A stretch of DNA of 64,000 bases from JAMLHH01 sp037189845 (GCA_037189845.1 JBBCIS010000001.1:372001-436000), one strand, 5' to 3'; shown: positions 24,556 to 33,429, counted from the first letter of the stretch. The notes: generated from the letters alone by a model not told the origin. Translations and numbers: made by a program.

Positions 24556-24571
24556 AATAAACAAAAATTCA

Positions 24572-26026
24572 ATGCAAGCATTTGTTTTTGACGTGATCAT
24601 CATGGGGGCCGGACTTTCCGGCATCGGAACTGCTTATCATTTACAGAAAAACTGTAAAAACAAATCTTATGTCATTCTGGAAAACAGAGCTTCCATGGGC
24701 GGTACCTGGGATTTGTTTAAATATCCGGGCATACGTTCAGATTCAGATATGTACACATTGGGTTATAACTTCAAGCCGTGGACAAATTCGCAGGTAATTG
24801 CCGATGGTCCGCATATTCTGAATTATATCAAGGAAACTGCTGCTGAAAATGATATTGAAAAAAATATCCGGTTCAATACCAAAATTAAAAGTGCCAACTG
24901 GGATAGCAGTACCAGCATTTGGACGATCATCTGCACCAATAACAATACTAAAAAAGAAGTCAGCTACTCTGCAAAATATGTGATTTCCTGCATGGGATAT
25001 TACAATTATGACAGAGGATATAAACCGGAATTTGCAGGTGAAAAAGATTTCAAGGGAACCATTATTCATCCACAATTCTGGCCTGAAGATCTTGATTATT
25101 CCGGAAAGGAAGTGGTCATTATCGGCAGCGGAGCTACTGCAGTGACATTGGTTCCGGCGATGACAGACAAAGCAAAGCATGTCACGATGTTGCAACGTTC
25201 ACCTACCTATGTAGCAAGTGTTCCCAACAGAAGCATGTTGCCGACCAGTCTTACTAAAAACCTGCCTGTTAAAATCCAATATGATCTGAACAGGGCAGCG
25301 CATATCGGTTTTGGAGTTGCCCAATATAATCTTTGCAAATCACAGCCGGATTTGATGCGTAATTTCTTTAAAAAGCATGCCCAAAAGCAGCTGCCAAAGG
25401 ATTTTGATGTAGATAAGCATTTCACACCAAAATATAATCCCTGGGATGAAAGAGTTTGTGCAGTTCCAAATGGTGATTTATTCAAAGCACTTAAAAAAGG
25501 TTCTGCCAGTATTGTTACTGACCACATAGAAAAGTTTACAGAAGACGGCATTCTTTTAAAATCAGGACAAAAATTAAAAGCTGATATCATTGTTACTGCG
25601 ACAGGTCTGGAAGTACAGATGCTGGGCGGGATCAAGACATTTATCGATGGAAAAGAATATCACTCGGGAGATGGAATGATATACAAAGGAATGATGATCA
25701 AAGACATTCCGAATTTTGCATTTATACTGGGCTATACAAATGCTTCCTGGACCTTAAAAGCTGATTTAGTAGCCGAATATTTCTGTAAGCTGATCAATGA
25801 AACCGAAAAGAAAAAGAAAAAAATATTCGTTCCTACATCCGATAAGCTGCTTGCGAAAGAACCTGTAATAGATTTTTCTTCCGGTTATATACAAAGAGCC
25901 ATTCAGTCAGGAAAGCTTCCGCATCAGGGAAAATCTTATCCTTGGAAATTAAAGCAAAACTACCTGGTAGATGCTGTACTTTTTAAAACTCAGAAAGTAG
26001 AAGACGGTTATCTGAAATTTTATTAA
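24572..26026 (+). CDS. Baeyer-Villiger-type flavin monooxygenase
   Basis: A 484-residue class B flavoprotein monooxygenase. The FAD-binding GAGLSG is at 12-17, GGTW at 43-46, the Baeyer-Villiger fingerprint FKGTIIHPQFWP (FxGxxxHxxxWP) at 160-171, and the NADPH-binding GSGATA at 185-190. ATG motif ITVTATGLEVQ (as IVTATGLEVQ) follows. It inserts oxygen next to carbonyls or onto heteroatoms; substrate unknown. It may belong with the TetR regulator downstream, but 390 bases separate them. Confidence 0.92.
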   Translation: MQAFVFDVIIMGAGLSGIGTAYHLQKNCKNKSYVILENRASMGGTWDLFKYPGIRSDSDMYTLGYNFKPWTNSQVIADGPHILNYIKETAAENDIEKNIRFNTKIKSANWDSSTSIWTIICTNNNTKKEVSYSAKYVISCMGYYNYDRGYKPEFAGEKDFKGTIIHPQFWPEDLDYSGKEVVIIGSGATAVTLVPAMTDKAKHVTMLQRSPTYVASVPNRSMLPTSLTKNLPVKIQYDLNRAAHIGFGVAQYNLCKSQPDLMRNFFKKHAQKQLPKDFDVDKHFTPKYNPWDERVCAVPNGDLFKALKKGSASIVTDHIEKFTEDGILLKSGQKLKADIIVTATGLEVQMLGGIKTFIDGKEYHSGDGMIYKGMMIKDIPNFAFILGYTNASWTLKADLVAEYFCKLINETEKKKKKIFVPTSDKLLAKEPVIDFSSGYIQRAIQSGKLPHQGKSYPWKLKQNYLVDAVLFKTQKVEDGYLKFY

Positions 26027-26416
26027 AAGGGTAGGAGTAAGAATCAAGATAATTACATGAAGCAGGGAAAGAAGAAAGGTTTCTGGGTTATAGTGTAATA
26101 GTGGCTTCATCTCTCTTTTATTAGGATCAGGGCATTCGCACTTAATTTTTTAGCAGATATCTGACGGACAATCTTCCAAAGAGATAGCCAGGAATTCACT
26201 AATAAATGGATAAAGTACTGCTTTTTGCAGGCAGTTTGGTTGTACATATGATGGGTAAAGATGTAATGATATGCCTGAAAATACAATTCGCGTATTAGTG
26301 GCATACAATGAACATCACTTCGTATTCAAATGCGAGCGCCGTGCATCAGGACAAAAGGTTTTGTAAGAAAAGAAATGTTTCGTTTTCTTTGTAGATCATA
26401 CCCGTTAGTATCTTTT
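26027..26416. other. intergenic region with a diverged repeat copy
   Basis: No real gene is seen. Most of the gap is the diverged third copy of the repeat that occurs twice at 35.9-36.3 kb. A short minus-strand frame across 26107-26304 lies wholly inside the repeat and is not credible. Confidence 0.55.
26131..26345. repeat. diverged copy of the 218-bp intergenic repeat
   Basis: It shares with the 35.9-36.3 kb copies the order: ATTCGCA-TTAA-TTTTTTAGC, GCCA-GAATTCACTAA, then AATTCG-G-ATTAGTGGC and AAATGCGAGCGCCG. The internal half is strongly diverged. Confidence 0.65.
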
Positions 26417-27007
26417 ATGAAGAAAGCAGAAGCAACACGACTGAATATTTTACAGAAAGCGTTTGAGCTGATTTATTCGAAAGGATATCAAACGACAAGC
26501 ATTGATGATATTATTGCAACTACTCAGGTTACCAAAGGCGCTTTTTATTATCATTTCAAAAATAAAGATAAAATGGGCATGGCGATCATTAACGAGCTGA
26601 TGAAACCTGCGCTTACTGATAGCTTTATCAAGCCACTACAGAATGAGGCCAATCCTTTGGATGCTATCTACAACCTCATGTATCATCTTTTAATGGAAAA
26701 TGATTTTCTCAAAGTTGAATATGGATGTCCGGCTGCCAATTTTACACAAGAGATGACTCCGTGGAATAAAGATTTCAGCAATGCTCTGCATGAAATTACC
26801 CAACAATGGAGCGAATTAATGATATCGGTCATTGAGAAAGGGCAGAAAGACGGAATTGTGCGGTCAGATGTAAATGCTGAACAAGTGACGATTTTTGTCA
26901 TGTCAGGATATTGGGGTATCCGGAATTTCGGGAAGCTGGAAAACAGTAAAAAGATTTATCTGCCTTATTTAAAAGAGCTGAAAAACTATCTCTATTCATT
27001 AAAATAA
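26417..27007 (+). CDS. TetR-family transcriptional regulator
   Basis: A 196-residue regulator from the ATG at 26417; an in-frame upstream extension lies in repeat DNA and is not used. The N-terminal helix-turn-helix reads GYQTTSIDDIIATTQVTKGAFYYHFKNKDKM, given here in two parts: TTSIDDIIATTQVTKGAFYY and HFKNKDKM. The C-terminal ligand domain resembles the QacR/TetR_C group with GCPAANFTQEM. A near-perfect palindrome 13 bases after its stop, before the next operon, is the likely operator. Confidence 0.92.
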   Translation: MKKAEATRLNILQKAFELIYSKGYQTTSIDDIIATTQVTKGAFYYHFKNKDKMGMAIINELMKPALTDSFIKPLQNEANPLDAIYNLMYHLLMENDFLKVEYGCPAANFTQEMTPWNKDFSNALHEITQQWSELMISVIEKGQKDGIVRSDVNAEQVTIFVMSGYWGIRNFGKLENSKKIYLPYLKELKNYLYSLK

Positions 27008-27019
27008 TTTTTTTACACA

Positions 27020-27041
27020 AAACATACTAATTGGTATGTTT
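27020..27041. promoter_or_regulatory. palindromic TetR-type operator
   Basis: AAACATACTAATTGGTATGT plus T is a 22-base palindrome with one mismatched pair at the centre-flanking positions. It has the AACATAC-n6-GTATGTT form common for TetR-family operators, follows the TetR gene directly and overlaps the upstream edge of the promoter of the next operon. Confidence 0.75.
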
Positions 27042-27046
27042 TTAAA

Positions 27047-27054
27047 TAGATTTG
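27047..27054 (+). promoter_or_regulatory. -7 box TAGATTTG of the membrane-protein operon
   Basis: An exact TAnnTTTG match lies 6 bases downstream of the palindrome and 19 bases before the start codon at 27074. A repressor bound at the palindrome would block it. Confidence 0.55.
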
Positions 27055-27073
27055 TAACAACAAACAAAGATCA

Positions 27074-27532
27074 ATGTATCAGATACTCATGCTTTGCCAC
27101 AATTATATGCGATGGTTGGTATTAGCAAGTCTTCTTTTCGCCATTTACCGTGCAGGTAAAGGATATTTTTTAAAATCTGAATTCTCCGGCACTGATAACG
27201 CTGTTCGACATTGGACGGCAACAATCGCCCATATTCAATTAATGATAGGAATGATGCTGTATTTTCAAAGCCCTGTTGTCAGGTACTTTTTAGCAAACTT
27301 CAAAACTTCAACAGATGCCTTTGATCCGGAATTTTTCGGATGGATACATAGCTCGCTGATGTTGTTTTCCATTATCCTTATTACGATAGGTTCAGCCGTT
27401 TCAAAAAGAAAGCAAACAGACCGGGATAAATTCAAAACCATGCTGATCTGGTTTTCAATATCTCTCATCATCATCTTCCTGGCTATTCCATGGCCATGTT
27501 CTCCATTTGCTAACAGACCTTATTTCAGATAA
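27074..27532 (+). CDS. conserved four-helix membrane protein
   Basis: A 152-residue integral membrane protein with hydrophobic segments at about 10-27, 53-75, 90-110 and 120-140. Conserved-looking His residues lie in MLCHNYMRW, RHWTATIAHIQLMIG and GWIHSS, which could bind haem or metal. I do not recognise a named family. It follows the TetR operator and -7 box and is coupled to the DUF3817 gene (1 base apart), so it is probably TetR-controlled. Confidence 0.75.
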   Translation: MYQILMLCHNYMRWLVLASLLFAIYRAGKGYFLKSEFSGTDNAVRHWTATIAHIQLMIGMMLYFQSPVVRYFLANFKTSTDAFDPEFFGWIHSSLMLFSIILITIGSAVSKRKQTDRDKFKTMLIWFSISLIIIFLAIPWPCSPFANRPYFR

Positions 27533-27533
27533 T

Positions 27534-27833
27534 ATGATATCATTATTCAAAACAAGAATCGGCAGACTCCGAATCATCGGCTTTTTAGAAGGCTTATCAT
27601 TGCTGGCTTTAGTATTTATTGCAGTACCGGTAAAGTACATGCTCGGGAATCCTTCATTCACCCAGCTGCTGGGACCTGTTCACGGAGCTATTTTTCTAAT
27701 GTTCCTGCTGAATGCATTCAGCGTTGCTATTGAACAAAAATGGAAATTTAAAACGACGGGAAAAGTTTTTGCTGCCTGCTTTATCCCGTTCGGGACATTC
27801 TATATTGATCATACTATTTTAAAAAATATATAA
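27534..27833 (+). CDS. DUF3817 membrane protein
   Basis: A 99-residue protein with three hydrophobic segments, matching DUF3817: GFLEGLSLLALVFIAVPVKY, LLGPVHGAIFLMF and a C-terminal PFGTFYIDHTIL. The ATG at 27534 is one base after the previous stop. Function unknown; DUF3817 proteins often sit with small inner-membrane transporters. Second gene of the TetR-regulated operon. Confidence 0.85.
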   Translation: MISLFKTRIGRLRIIGFLEGLSLLALVFIAVPVKYMLGNPSFTQLLGPVHGAIFLMFLLNAFSVAIEQKWKFKTTGKVFAACFIPFGTFYIDHTILKNI

Positions 27834-27887
27834 AACGAATAAAAGCCTATTCTTTATTAAGCATTTTCCGAACCAATATTACTGCTT

Positions 27888-28742
27888 TTACTTGCTGTTA
27901 AATCCGGTAGTTAAAGCCTTTTTCTCCGGTTCAGTTAATGCTCTTTTATTGATTTCTTCCCAGAGTTTTATAGCATTCTTTACTGAGCTGATTCCAAGCG
28001 ATCTGACTTTTTTGCCCCATAAGTAGATCGCAAAATCTTTTTTGCTATATGCTACACCATCATAGACTAACAAAGATTGTTGTTCATTTTCAAGAACCCG
28101 GTTGAAATCCAGCTTGCCGCCAATTGTTTCTCTTTTAATATATGCTACAGGATCTTTTATCTCTTCTTCCGGAGCAGTAAGTTGCTTTGCAATTTCTAAA
28201 ATCTCTTCTTTCAGCTGGTCATAAGGTTGAATTCTGTAAGCGATTCCGTTGAACAGAATACCTTTACCGTCATTAGGTAAATCAATAATTTTAGCAGCAG
28301 GATCTACCTTAAGACGAATCAGCTCATCTGCCCGCTTTTCACTAATTTCACCCCAAACATCGCATGGTGCCTGTATGCTTTTACCGTTATTGGGATTAAT
28401 GATATTATAAAAAAGTGTGGTCTTTGAATCTTCATTTTTTTGTATCAGCATAATCATTGCCAACACATTTTGACCCTTATGAATGATAAAATAATTGGAA
28501 GGCAGATCTCGTGCGAATGTCAGATAATCGCTAAGAGTTGGATGATCGCTCACGTAAACTGATGATCCTTTGTCAGAGATATTATTATCTATGGTGTAGT
28601 AGCTTGAGGTCAATTCAAAGCCATCAAATTTTTCTTCACTGATGAGTTGGCTGTTAAAAACAGGATTGCCGTGCCGGTCTGTTTGCCCGGATACATTCGT
28701 CAGTGTAAATACTGTCAGCAGGAGTAAGGTGATTGTTTTCAT
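27888..28742 (-). CDS. secreted protein of unknown function
   Basis: A 284-residue protein with a signal peptide (about 1-19, ending NVSGQ). The mature part holds strands such as SSYYTIDNN and NVLAMIMLIQKNE and a Lys/Glu-rich C-terminus. No known domain is recognised; one Cys is present. It is 23 bases after the VOC gene on the same strand and could be co-transcribed with it. Confidence 0.7.
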   Translation of the reverse strand: MKTITLLLLTVFTLTNVSGQTDRHGNPVFNSQLISEEKFDGFELTSSYYTIDNNISDKGSSVYVSDHPTLSDYLTFARDLPSNYFIIHKGQNVLAMIMLIQKNEDSKTTLFYNIINPNNGKSIQAPCDVWGEISEKRADELIRLKVDPAAKIIDLPNDGKGILFNGIAYRIQPYDQLKEEILEIAKQLTAPEEEIKDPVAYIKRETIGGKLDFNRVLENEQQSLLVYDGVAYSKKDFAIYLWGKKVRSLGISSVKNAIKLWEEINKRALTEPEKKALTTGFNSK

Positions 28743-28765
28743 GGTGATATTTTAAAACATTTAAT

Positions 28766-29191
28766 TCATTTGTCTTCCGGCATAAAATCAGGATTATACA
28801 CTATCTCCCAGAGGTGACCGTCAGGATCCTGGAAATAACCTGCATAACCGCCCCAAAAAGTGTCTGCAGCAGGCTTAACAATTTTTGCGCCCGCCTTTTC
28901 TGCAAGCTCCATTACCGCATTGACTTCTTCTTTACTTACAACATTATGCCCAATGGTCAATTCTAACGCAGAAGAATTCCGGAGAGAAATACCTGTATCA
29001 TTTGCTATGCTTTTTCTTGGCCAGAGTGCCAGCTTCATTCCGTTTTGCAGGTCAAAAAATGCGACAGCACCATATTCAAATTCCTTTCCGGTAATACCTT
29101 CTGTATATAACCCAAGCCCGTCCCGATAAAACTCAACCGACTTTTTCAGGTCTGCCACTCCTAATGTTAAAACTGAAATTCTTGGTTTCAT
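28766..29191 (-). CDS. VOC-family (glyoxalase-like) protein
   Basis: A 141-residue protein from the ATG at 29191 (MKPRISVLTLGVADLKKSVE). Two beta-alpha-beta-beta-beta modules typical of the vicinal oxygen chelate fold are visible, ending in GYAGYFQDPDGHLWEIVYNP with the metal-ligand Glu. Candidate ligand residues elsewhere are less clear. Probably a dioxygenase- or glyoxalase-like enzyme, or a resistance protein; substrate unknown. An upstream in-frame extension of 23 residues is not needed. Confidence 0.87.
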   Translation of the reverse strand: MKPRISVLTLGVADLKKSVEFYRDGLGLYTEGITGKEFEYGAVAFFDLQNGMKLALWPRKSIANDTGISLRNSSALELTIGHNVVSKEEVNAVMELAEKAGAKIVKPAADTFWGGYAGYFQDPDGHLWEIVYNPDFMPEDK

Positions 29192-29322
29192 ATCTTTTAT
29201 CAGATCATATCGTATCGTAGATACAGCCATTCGCTTTTGCGTGTACCTTATATATGACAAGCTTCTTTAAATATAGCAGATTTATATATTGAATTGAGAG
29301 TTACACCTCATATTAGCCGAAA

Positions 29323-29387
29323 GAACATACAATTTTATTATTTTTTAGTTATTCTAAAATTACTGTTAGCTGTTAAAATGTATGTTC
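29323..29387. promoter_or_regulatory. inverted repeat GAACATACA...TGTATGTTC
   Basis: Arms 29323-29337 and 29374-29387 are complementary apart from one extra A. The arms carry the same ACATAC core as the TetR operator at 27020, so they may be two half-sites or a hairpin upstream of the MFS gene. Confidence 0.4.
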
Positions 29388-29443
29388 GAGCCGGGCAATC
29401 GAAACACAATAGTGAATTTTTAAATGGAATTCACTGAGATGCC

Positions 29444-29451
29444 TATATTTG
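29444..29451 (+). promoter_or_regulatory. candidate -7 box TATATTTG before the MFS gene
   Basis: An exact TAnnTTTG match about 150 bases upstream of the MFS start codon. If used, it gives a long leader. Confidence 0.3.
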
Positions 29452-29598
29452 TATCAATGAATTTTTCAGGAAATACAGCAAAGATGGCAAAGCCCTGGTT
29501 TTATTAACCCGGTGAATTTTATAGGATTCCCGGTTTTGGGAGGACAATCTCAGCATTGTACTTCCTGTTTTGTTGTATCACTTTTACTAATAAATTTT

Positions 29599-30822
29599 AT
29601 GGAAAAAAATAAATGGCTGCAGACTTATCTGTTGATATGGACCGGTCAGTTTGTATCAATGCTTACGAGCTATGCTGTACAGTTTGCAATTATCATCTGG
29701 CTGAGCCTGGAATATAAATCAGCAGAAGTGCTGGCATATGCAGGAATAGCAGGTATGCTTCCGCAAGCTGTTATCGGACCTTTTGCAGGTGTGTTTATTG
29801 ACAGATGGAATCGAAAAAAAGTGATGATTTTTTCAGATGTTTTTCTGGCTTTGTGTGCTTTAGCGATGGTCTTTTTATTGCAGAATGAAACGATTAATCT
29901 TTATTGGATTTATCTGATGCTGGGATTGCGTTCTGTAGGAAATGCTTTTCATTCACCATCTTTACAGGCTGTTGCCCCACTTATCGTTCCTGAAAAAGAG
30001 CTGCTCAGGGTCTCTGGTATTAATCAGATGCTGCAGTCTGTGAGCAGCATTGCCGGACCTGCGGTAGGAACACTGGCCATCACTTATCTGTCTATTTCCA
30101 GAGTATTGTATCTCGATGTCATCGGTGCTGTAGTGGCAATTATATCGTTGTTGTTTGTAACAATTCCATCTATAAATACGGAGGCGAAATCTTCTGTAAA
30201 AGCGGTCATTACTGAGCTAACAGACGGATTCAATGCGATCATGAAAAACCGGGGATTGAGCTTTCTGTTTTTTTATGCAATGGCAGCCACATTTTTCATC
30301 ATGCCTGTTGCTGTGATGTTTCCTTTGCTGACCATAGAGTATTATCAGGGTGGTAAATGGGAAATGAGCATCATCGAAATTGTCTGGGGAATCGGAATGC
30401 TGGTAGGAGGAACGTTTCTAGGTCTTTTCAGGATAACTACTTCCAAAGTTGTTTTAATCAACATGATGCACCTGGTACTGGGTTTTTCTTTTGTACTTTG
30501 CGGCTGGATGCCATCAGAATGGTTCATCGGATATGTGATTGCAACAACATTAGGCGGGATAGCTTTGTCGGTATTTTCAGCAAGTTTTACCGCTGTTTTA
30601 CAGATAGAGATAAAGCCTGAAATGCTGGGACGCGTGTTTTCTCTTTATTTCAGTCTTGCCGTTTTGCCGAGTGTGATAGGCTTACTGTTTACCGGCCTGA
30701 TAGCGGAAAAAATTGGAGTAACTAACGCGTTTCTGATTTGTGGAGGTCTGGTGATGTTAGTCGGGATAGCTTCATTTCTGACTCCTTCGTTAATGCGTTT
30801 GTCCGCCGGGAAACAGGAATAG
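29599..30822 (+). CDS. MFS transporter (DHA3/EntS-like)
   Basis: A 407-residue transporter from the ATG at 29599 (MEKNKWLQTYLLIWTGQFVS). Twelve hydrophobic segments are visible. The MFS motif A form GVFIDRWNRKKVMIFSD lies between segments 2 and 3, and the opening WTGQFVSMLTSYAVQFAI is typical of the MFS_3 / macrolide- or siderophore-exporter group. Probable drug or siderophore exporter in the inner membrane; no siderophore genes are nearby. Confidence 0.9.
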   Translation: MEKNKWLQTYLLIWTGQFVSMLTSYAVQFAIIIWLSLEYKSAEVLAYAGIAGMLPQAVIGPFAGVFIDRWNRKKVMIFSDVFLALCALAMVFLLQNETINLYWIYLMLGLRSVGNAFHSPSLQAVAPLIVPEKELLRVSGINQMLQSVSSIAGPAVGTLAITYLSISRVLYLDVIGAVVAIISLLFVTIPSINTEAKSSVKAVITELTDGFNAIMKNRGLSFLFFYAMAATFFIMPVAVMFPLLTIEYYQGGKWEMSIIEIVWGIGMLVGGTFLGLFRITTSKVVLINMMHLVLGFSFVLCGWMPSEWFIGYVIATTLGGIALSVFSASFTAVLQIEIKPEMLGRVFSLYFSLAVLPSVIGLLFTGLIAEKIGVTNAFLICGGLVMLVGIASFLTPSLMRLSAGKQE

Positions 30823-31069
30823 CAGTAAAAGGAAATTGATTCGCTCTATACTTTCTGTGAAAAGTGTTCAATATGCTCAGTGATTTCAGCTACGTTCAAC
30901 TATCGAAGCATTTTTGCACCGTGTTTTTGGTGTAAAATATTATCGTCAAACTGTCCGATGAACGGTCCCCACATGCTGTCTATATGTATTTTAGTTGGTA
31001 TGGTATTGTTTGGTAAAGGGAACATTTAGTATTAAGGTCTATGTAGAAGTATTTCTATTGCCACCTTAC

Positions 31070-32146
31070 TCAAACGATGTTGGAGATGGCTTTTTCCCAT
31101 CGTTTGAATCTATTTAAAACTTTTTCTGTCACATTAGGATTTGCTCTGAAATAATTTGTCATATGTTCACTAACCAGCTGTTTGACTTCCTTTTTTAATT
31201 TAGGCATTCCTAACTTTCGTTTTATACTTCCTTCAAAAACAAAGTCCTCGCCTCTGACTGCTGCAATAACTACGAGCTGCTCTTTTGTAAGTTTTTGATT
31301 TATTATAATATCAACATTTTCTTCTTTTGCAATTTTTCTTATCGATAAAATTAACCCTTCTAAAATACCATCATTAAAAGAACCTCCTAAATACAACTCA
31401 ATATTTCCTGCGTAAGTTTTAATAAAACCTTTTTCAAGCCAAATATTTGAATACGAAATACCAATCTTATAAGAATACTTTTCCGTCCTGATGTCTATAT
31501 CAACTCGTAAAGAGGCAGTTCCATATGGTTGCCGGGAAATAAAATAGTCAAGTTGTTTGAAGACACCTGTCGGGTAGTGGAAAACATTTCGTTGAAGCTC
31601 GTCAGTTGTCTTGTCTATACTAATGATTTTTAAATTCGGATTTAAAAAAGCGAACTGGCGCAAGAAGCTATTCACTTGCTCATAGTCCAATTCAAAATCT
31701 TTAAAGATTTCCTTGTTTGTTGTATACTCAATTATGATATTTTTTTCGTTTCCTTGTGAAGTCTTAGTTGTTATTTCAAAATCGCCATTTTGTCCATATA
31801 AAACTATAGAGATTGGTGGTTCATTCACAGCTATTAAAACGTCAGCACTTAATGCTATAAAAACACCCACGCCTAAGCTTGATATTCGATCATCAGTCGT
31901 TTGGAGCTCATTAAGACGTGAAAGGAATTTTTGATTATCTATATTGAGAACCTTGATGGTAAGCTTATTTTCTTGATGAAAAACGACTTCGAAAGTTGAA
32001 TCTCCTAAATAATCATTCAAAATTTCTTCAAACAAATACTCTAACATTTGTATGAATCCTGTGAAACGCAAATCTCCAATAAACATTCCCGGGCGCTTCC
32101 TTATGAAGTCTTTCCATTTATGTATAGAAGTCTCTTGATTTTGCAT
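31070..32146 (-). CDS. GyrB-like GHKL/transducer protein lacking TOPRIM and a G1 box
   Basis: A 358-residue protein. Residues 16-25 RKRPGMFIGD copy the GyrB/ParE start motif; FEEILN keeps the catalytic Glu40 and Mg-binding Asn44 spacing of the GHKL N-box; LGVGVFIALSADVL (91-104) copies the GyrB GVGVSVVNALS block. The Asp of the G1 box (DxGxG) is absent, and the residue after the N-box Asn+3 is not Asp. The C-terminal third (about 290-325; QLVVIAAVRGEDFVFEGSIK, RKLGMPKLKKEV) is like the GyrB transducer domain. No TOPRIM or C-terminal region follows. It is probably not a working topoisomerase subunit; a decoy, immunity or regulatory role is possible. A DUF4259 gene lies upstream. Confidence 0.7.
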   Translation of the reverse strand: MQNQETSIHKWKDFIRKRPGMFIGDLRFTGFIQMLEYLFEEILNDYLGDSTFEVVFHQENKLTIKVLNIDNQKFLSRLNELQTTDDRISSLGVGVFIALSADVLIAVNEPPISIVLYGQNGDFEITTKTSQGNEKNIIIEYTTNKEIFKDFELDYEQVNSFLRQFAFLNPNLKIISIDKTTDELQRNVFHYPTGVFKQLDYFISRQPYGTASLRVDIDIRTEKYSYKIGISYSNIWLEKGFIKTYAGNIELYLGGSFNDGILEGLILSIRKIAKEENVDIIINQKLTKEQLVVIAAVRGEDFVFEGSIKRKLGMPKLKKEVKQLVSEHMTNYFRANPNVTEKVLNRFKRWEKAISNIV

Positions 32147-32298
32147 GGATTAGGTCAATGTTTTTGGTTTATTTCAGATCACGCAATATCTTCTAAAAAG
32201 AAGAGCTTTGCTGTTTCCATTCTAATGTTTCTTGAAATAGTTTTTTATCCCATTCAATAAGTTTTTCCTGTAGTTCTTGTTTCGGATTTAATAAGTCC

Positions 32299-33084
32299 TC
32301 AACTGTTACCTGATTTAGTTTGATTTAAAAACTCACATTGCTCAAAATATAAATTTCCTATTTTGTTCCAATCGCCAATTCGTAGCCCAACTCCTAAGTA
32401 TAGATAGTCCTTTATTGGTATTTCACAAATCTTAATGGTGTTTTTTGCTCTTTGGACCATATTCTTTGTTGTAAACAATGCGTGATAAAAACCACGATGG
32501 TAGCGATATTTGCCGCCAATGTCAAGATAAAGAATGTTGGCGTTCAGAATTTGTTTTTCAGTAGGCTTTTCAGTAAAAATAAGGTCTGTGAAAACAATAG
32601 TGTACTCTGAATAGTTGGGACATTCATTAGTATCAACCACCAATCCCATCAAATAATTCTCTCCATCAATTTTTAGAGCGATAATATCTCCCTTTTTATA
32701 AATCAGAGGCCTTTCAATTATTTTTTTTCTTACTAATGGTTTTGATCTTGGTGTTTGAATATTTTGAATGAAGTCAGATATTGCTTTAACTCTTTTCGTA
32801 AGAAGTTTTTTGTCGTCAGCCCAAAGTGTTTGCCATTTAAGACTAGTAGCGTTATTTAATTTCTTAAATGTATAATTCTCAAGGTCGCCGTACATCCATT
32901 GCCCATACGCTATTCCAGTCCATATTTCTGCATAGTATTCCGGGGTGTCTTGTGGTTTGTATTCTTTTTCAAGTTTAAGCCTGATTTCTTTTGAAGAAAG
33001 ACCTGTGTTATAAAGTTCTTTAAATTCTGCCCAAATATCAGCAGTTATATCGTTCTGAAGTATTCCTGTTCCCCAAGCTCCCAT
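32299..33084 (-). CDS. DUF4259-like protein (MGAWGTGI start)
   Basis: A 261-residue protein beginning MGAWGTGILQNDITADIWAE, the signature start of DUF4259 proteins, a family found among predicted immunity proteins of polymorphic toxin systems. The middle has a Lys-rich part and a KGDIIALKIDG beta-barrel-like segment; the C-terminal half is not recognised. No toxin gene is adjacent. It is 152 bases upstream of the GyrB-like gene on the same strand and probably belongs with it. Confidence 0.7.
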   Translation of the reverse strand: MGAWGTGILQNDITADIWAEFKELYNTGLSSKEIRLKLEKEYKPQDTPEYYAEIWTGIAYGQWMYGDLENYTFKKLNNATSLKWQTLWADDKKLLTKRVKAISDFIQNIQTPRSKPLVRKKIIERPLIYKKGDIIALKIDGENYLMGLVVDTNECPNYSEYTIVFTDLIFTEKPTEKQILNANILYLDIGGKYRYHRGFYHALFTTKNMVQRAKNTIKICEIPIKDYLYLGVGLRIGDWNKIGNLYFEQCEFLNQTKSGNS

Positions 33085-33429
33085 AGTATCATGTCTGTTT
33101 AAAATGTTACATAATTGTTTGAGTATTGCCGCAGTGGCGGATAATTGGACAAAAGTATTACCTTATCATCTTGCCAAAAGGTTTATGAGGAAATATTAAT
33201 TTTTCAAGGTAGATTTTTTAGTATTTTCAATTGCTTCAAAAAATCTTTCTGTTCATTGTGTTGTTCTAAAATTAGCTATAACGTTCGGGTATTCCAAAGG
33301 TGGAAATTTTTAGCATAAAAATTCAATCGAATTACAAATGTTGAACCTTGTACTAATGCTCAATCGAAGCACTTCAGCCCCGCTTTGGGCAATACAATGT
33401 TGACAGCTTTTTTTGCTGTGTCCAGACTG
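33085..33429. other. intergenic region with an imperfect inverted repeat
   Basis: No gene is seen. It contains an approximately 120-bp imperfect inverted repeat (33280-33401, listed separately). Confidence 0.5.
33280..33401. repeat. imperfect inverted repeat with AACGTT/AATGTT ends
   Basis: The left arm AACGTTCGGGTATTCCAAAG pairs imperfectly with the right arm CGCTTTGGGCAATACAATGT. Size and end structure recall attC-like or MITE-like elements found between accessory genes, but no integrase is in view. Confidence 0.4.

Larger units (their letters stand above)
29192..29598. other. intergenic region with an inverted repeat and a candidate promoter
   Basis: Between the divergent VOC and MFS genes. 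It contains a 14-15 bp inverted repeat (listed) and a TATATTTG box at 29444-29451 on the plus strand. No gene is seen; the in-frame codons before 29599 lack gene-like features. Confidence 0.5.

Noticed and set aside
26107..26304. 65-residue minus-strand frame
   Set aside because: It lies wholly in a diverged intergenic repeat and has no family features.
26330..26416. 29-codon N-terminal extension of the TetR protein
   Set aside because: The TetR family start fits the ATG at 26417; the extension lies in repeat-derived DNA.
33280..33401. A true integron attC site
   Set aside because: No integron integrase is in the window and the pairing is imperfect; kept only as a weak repeat.
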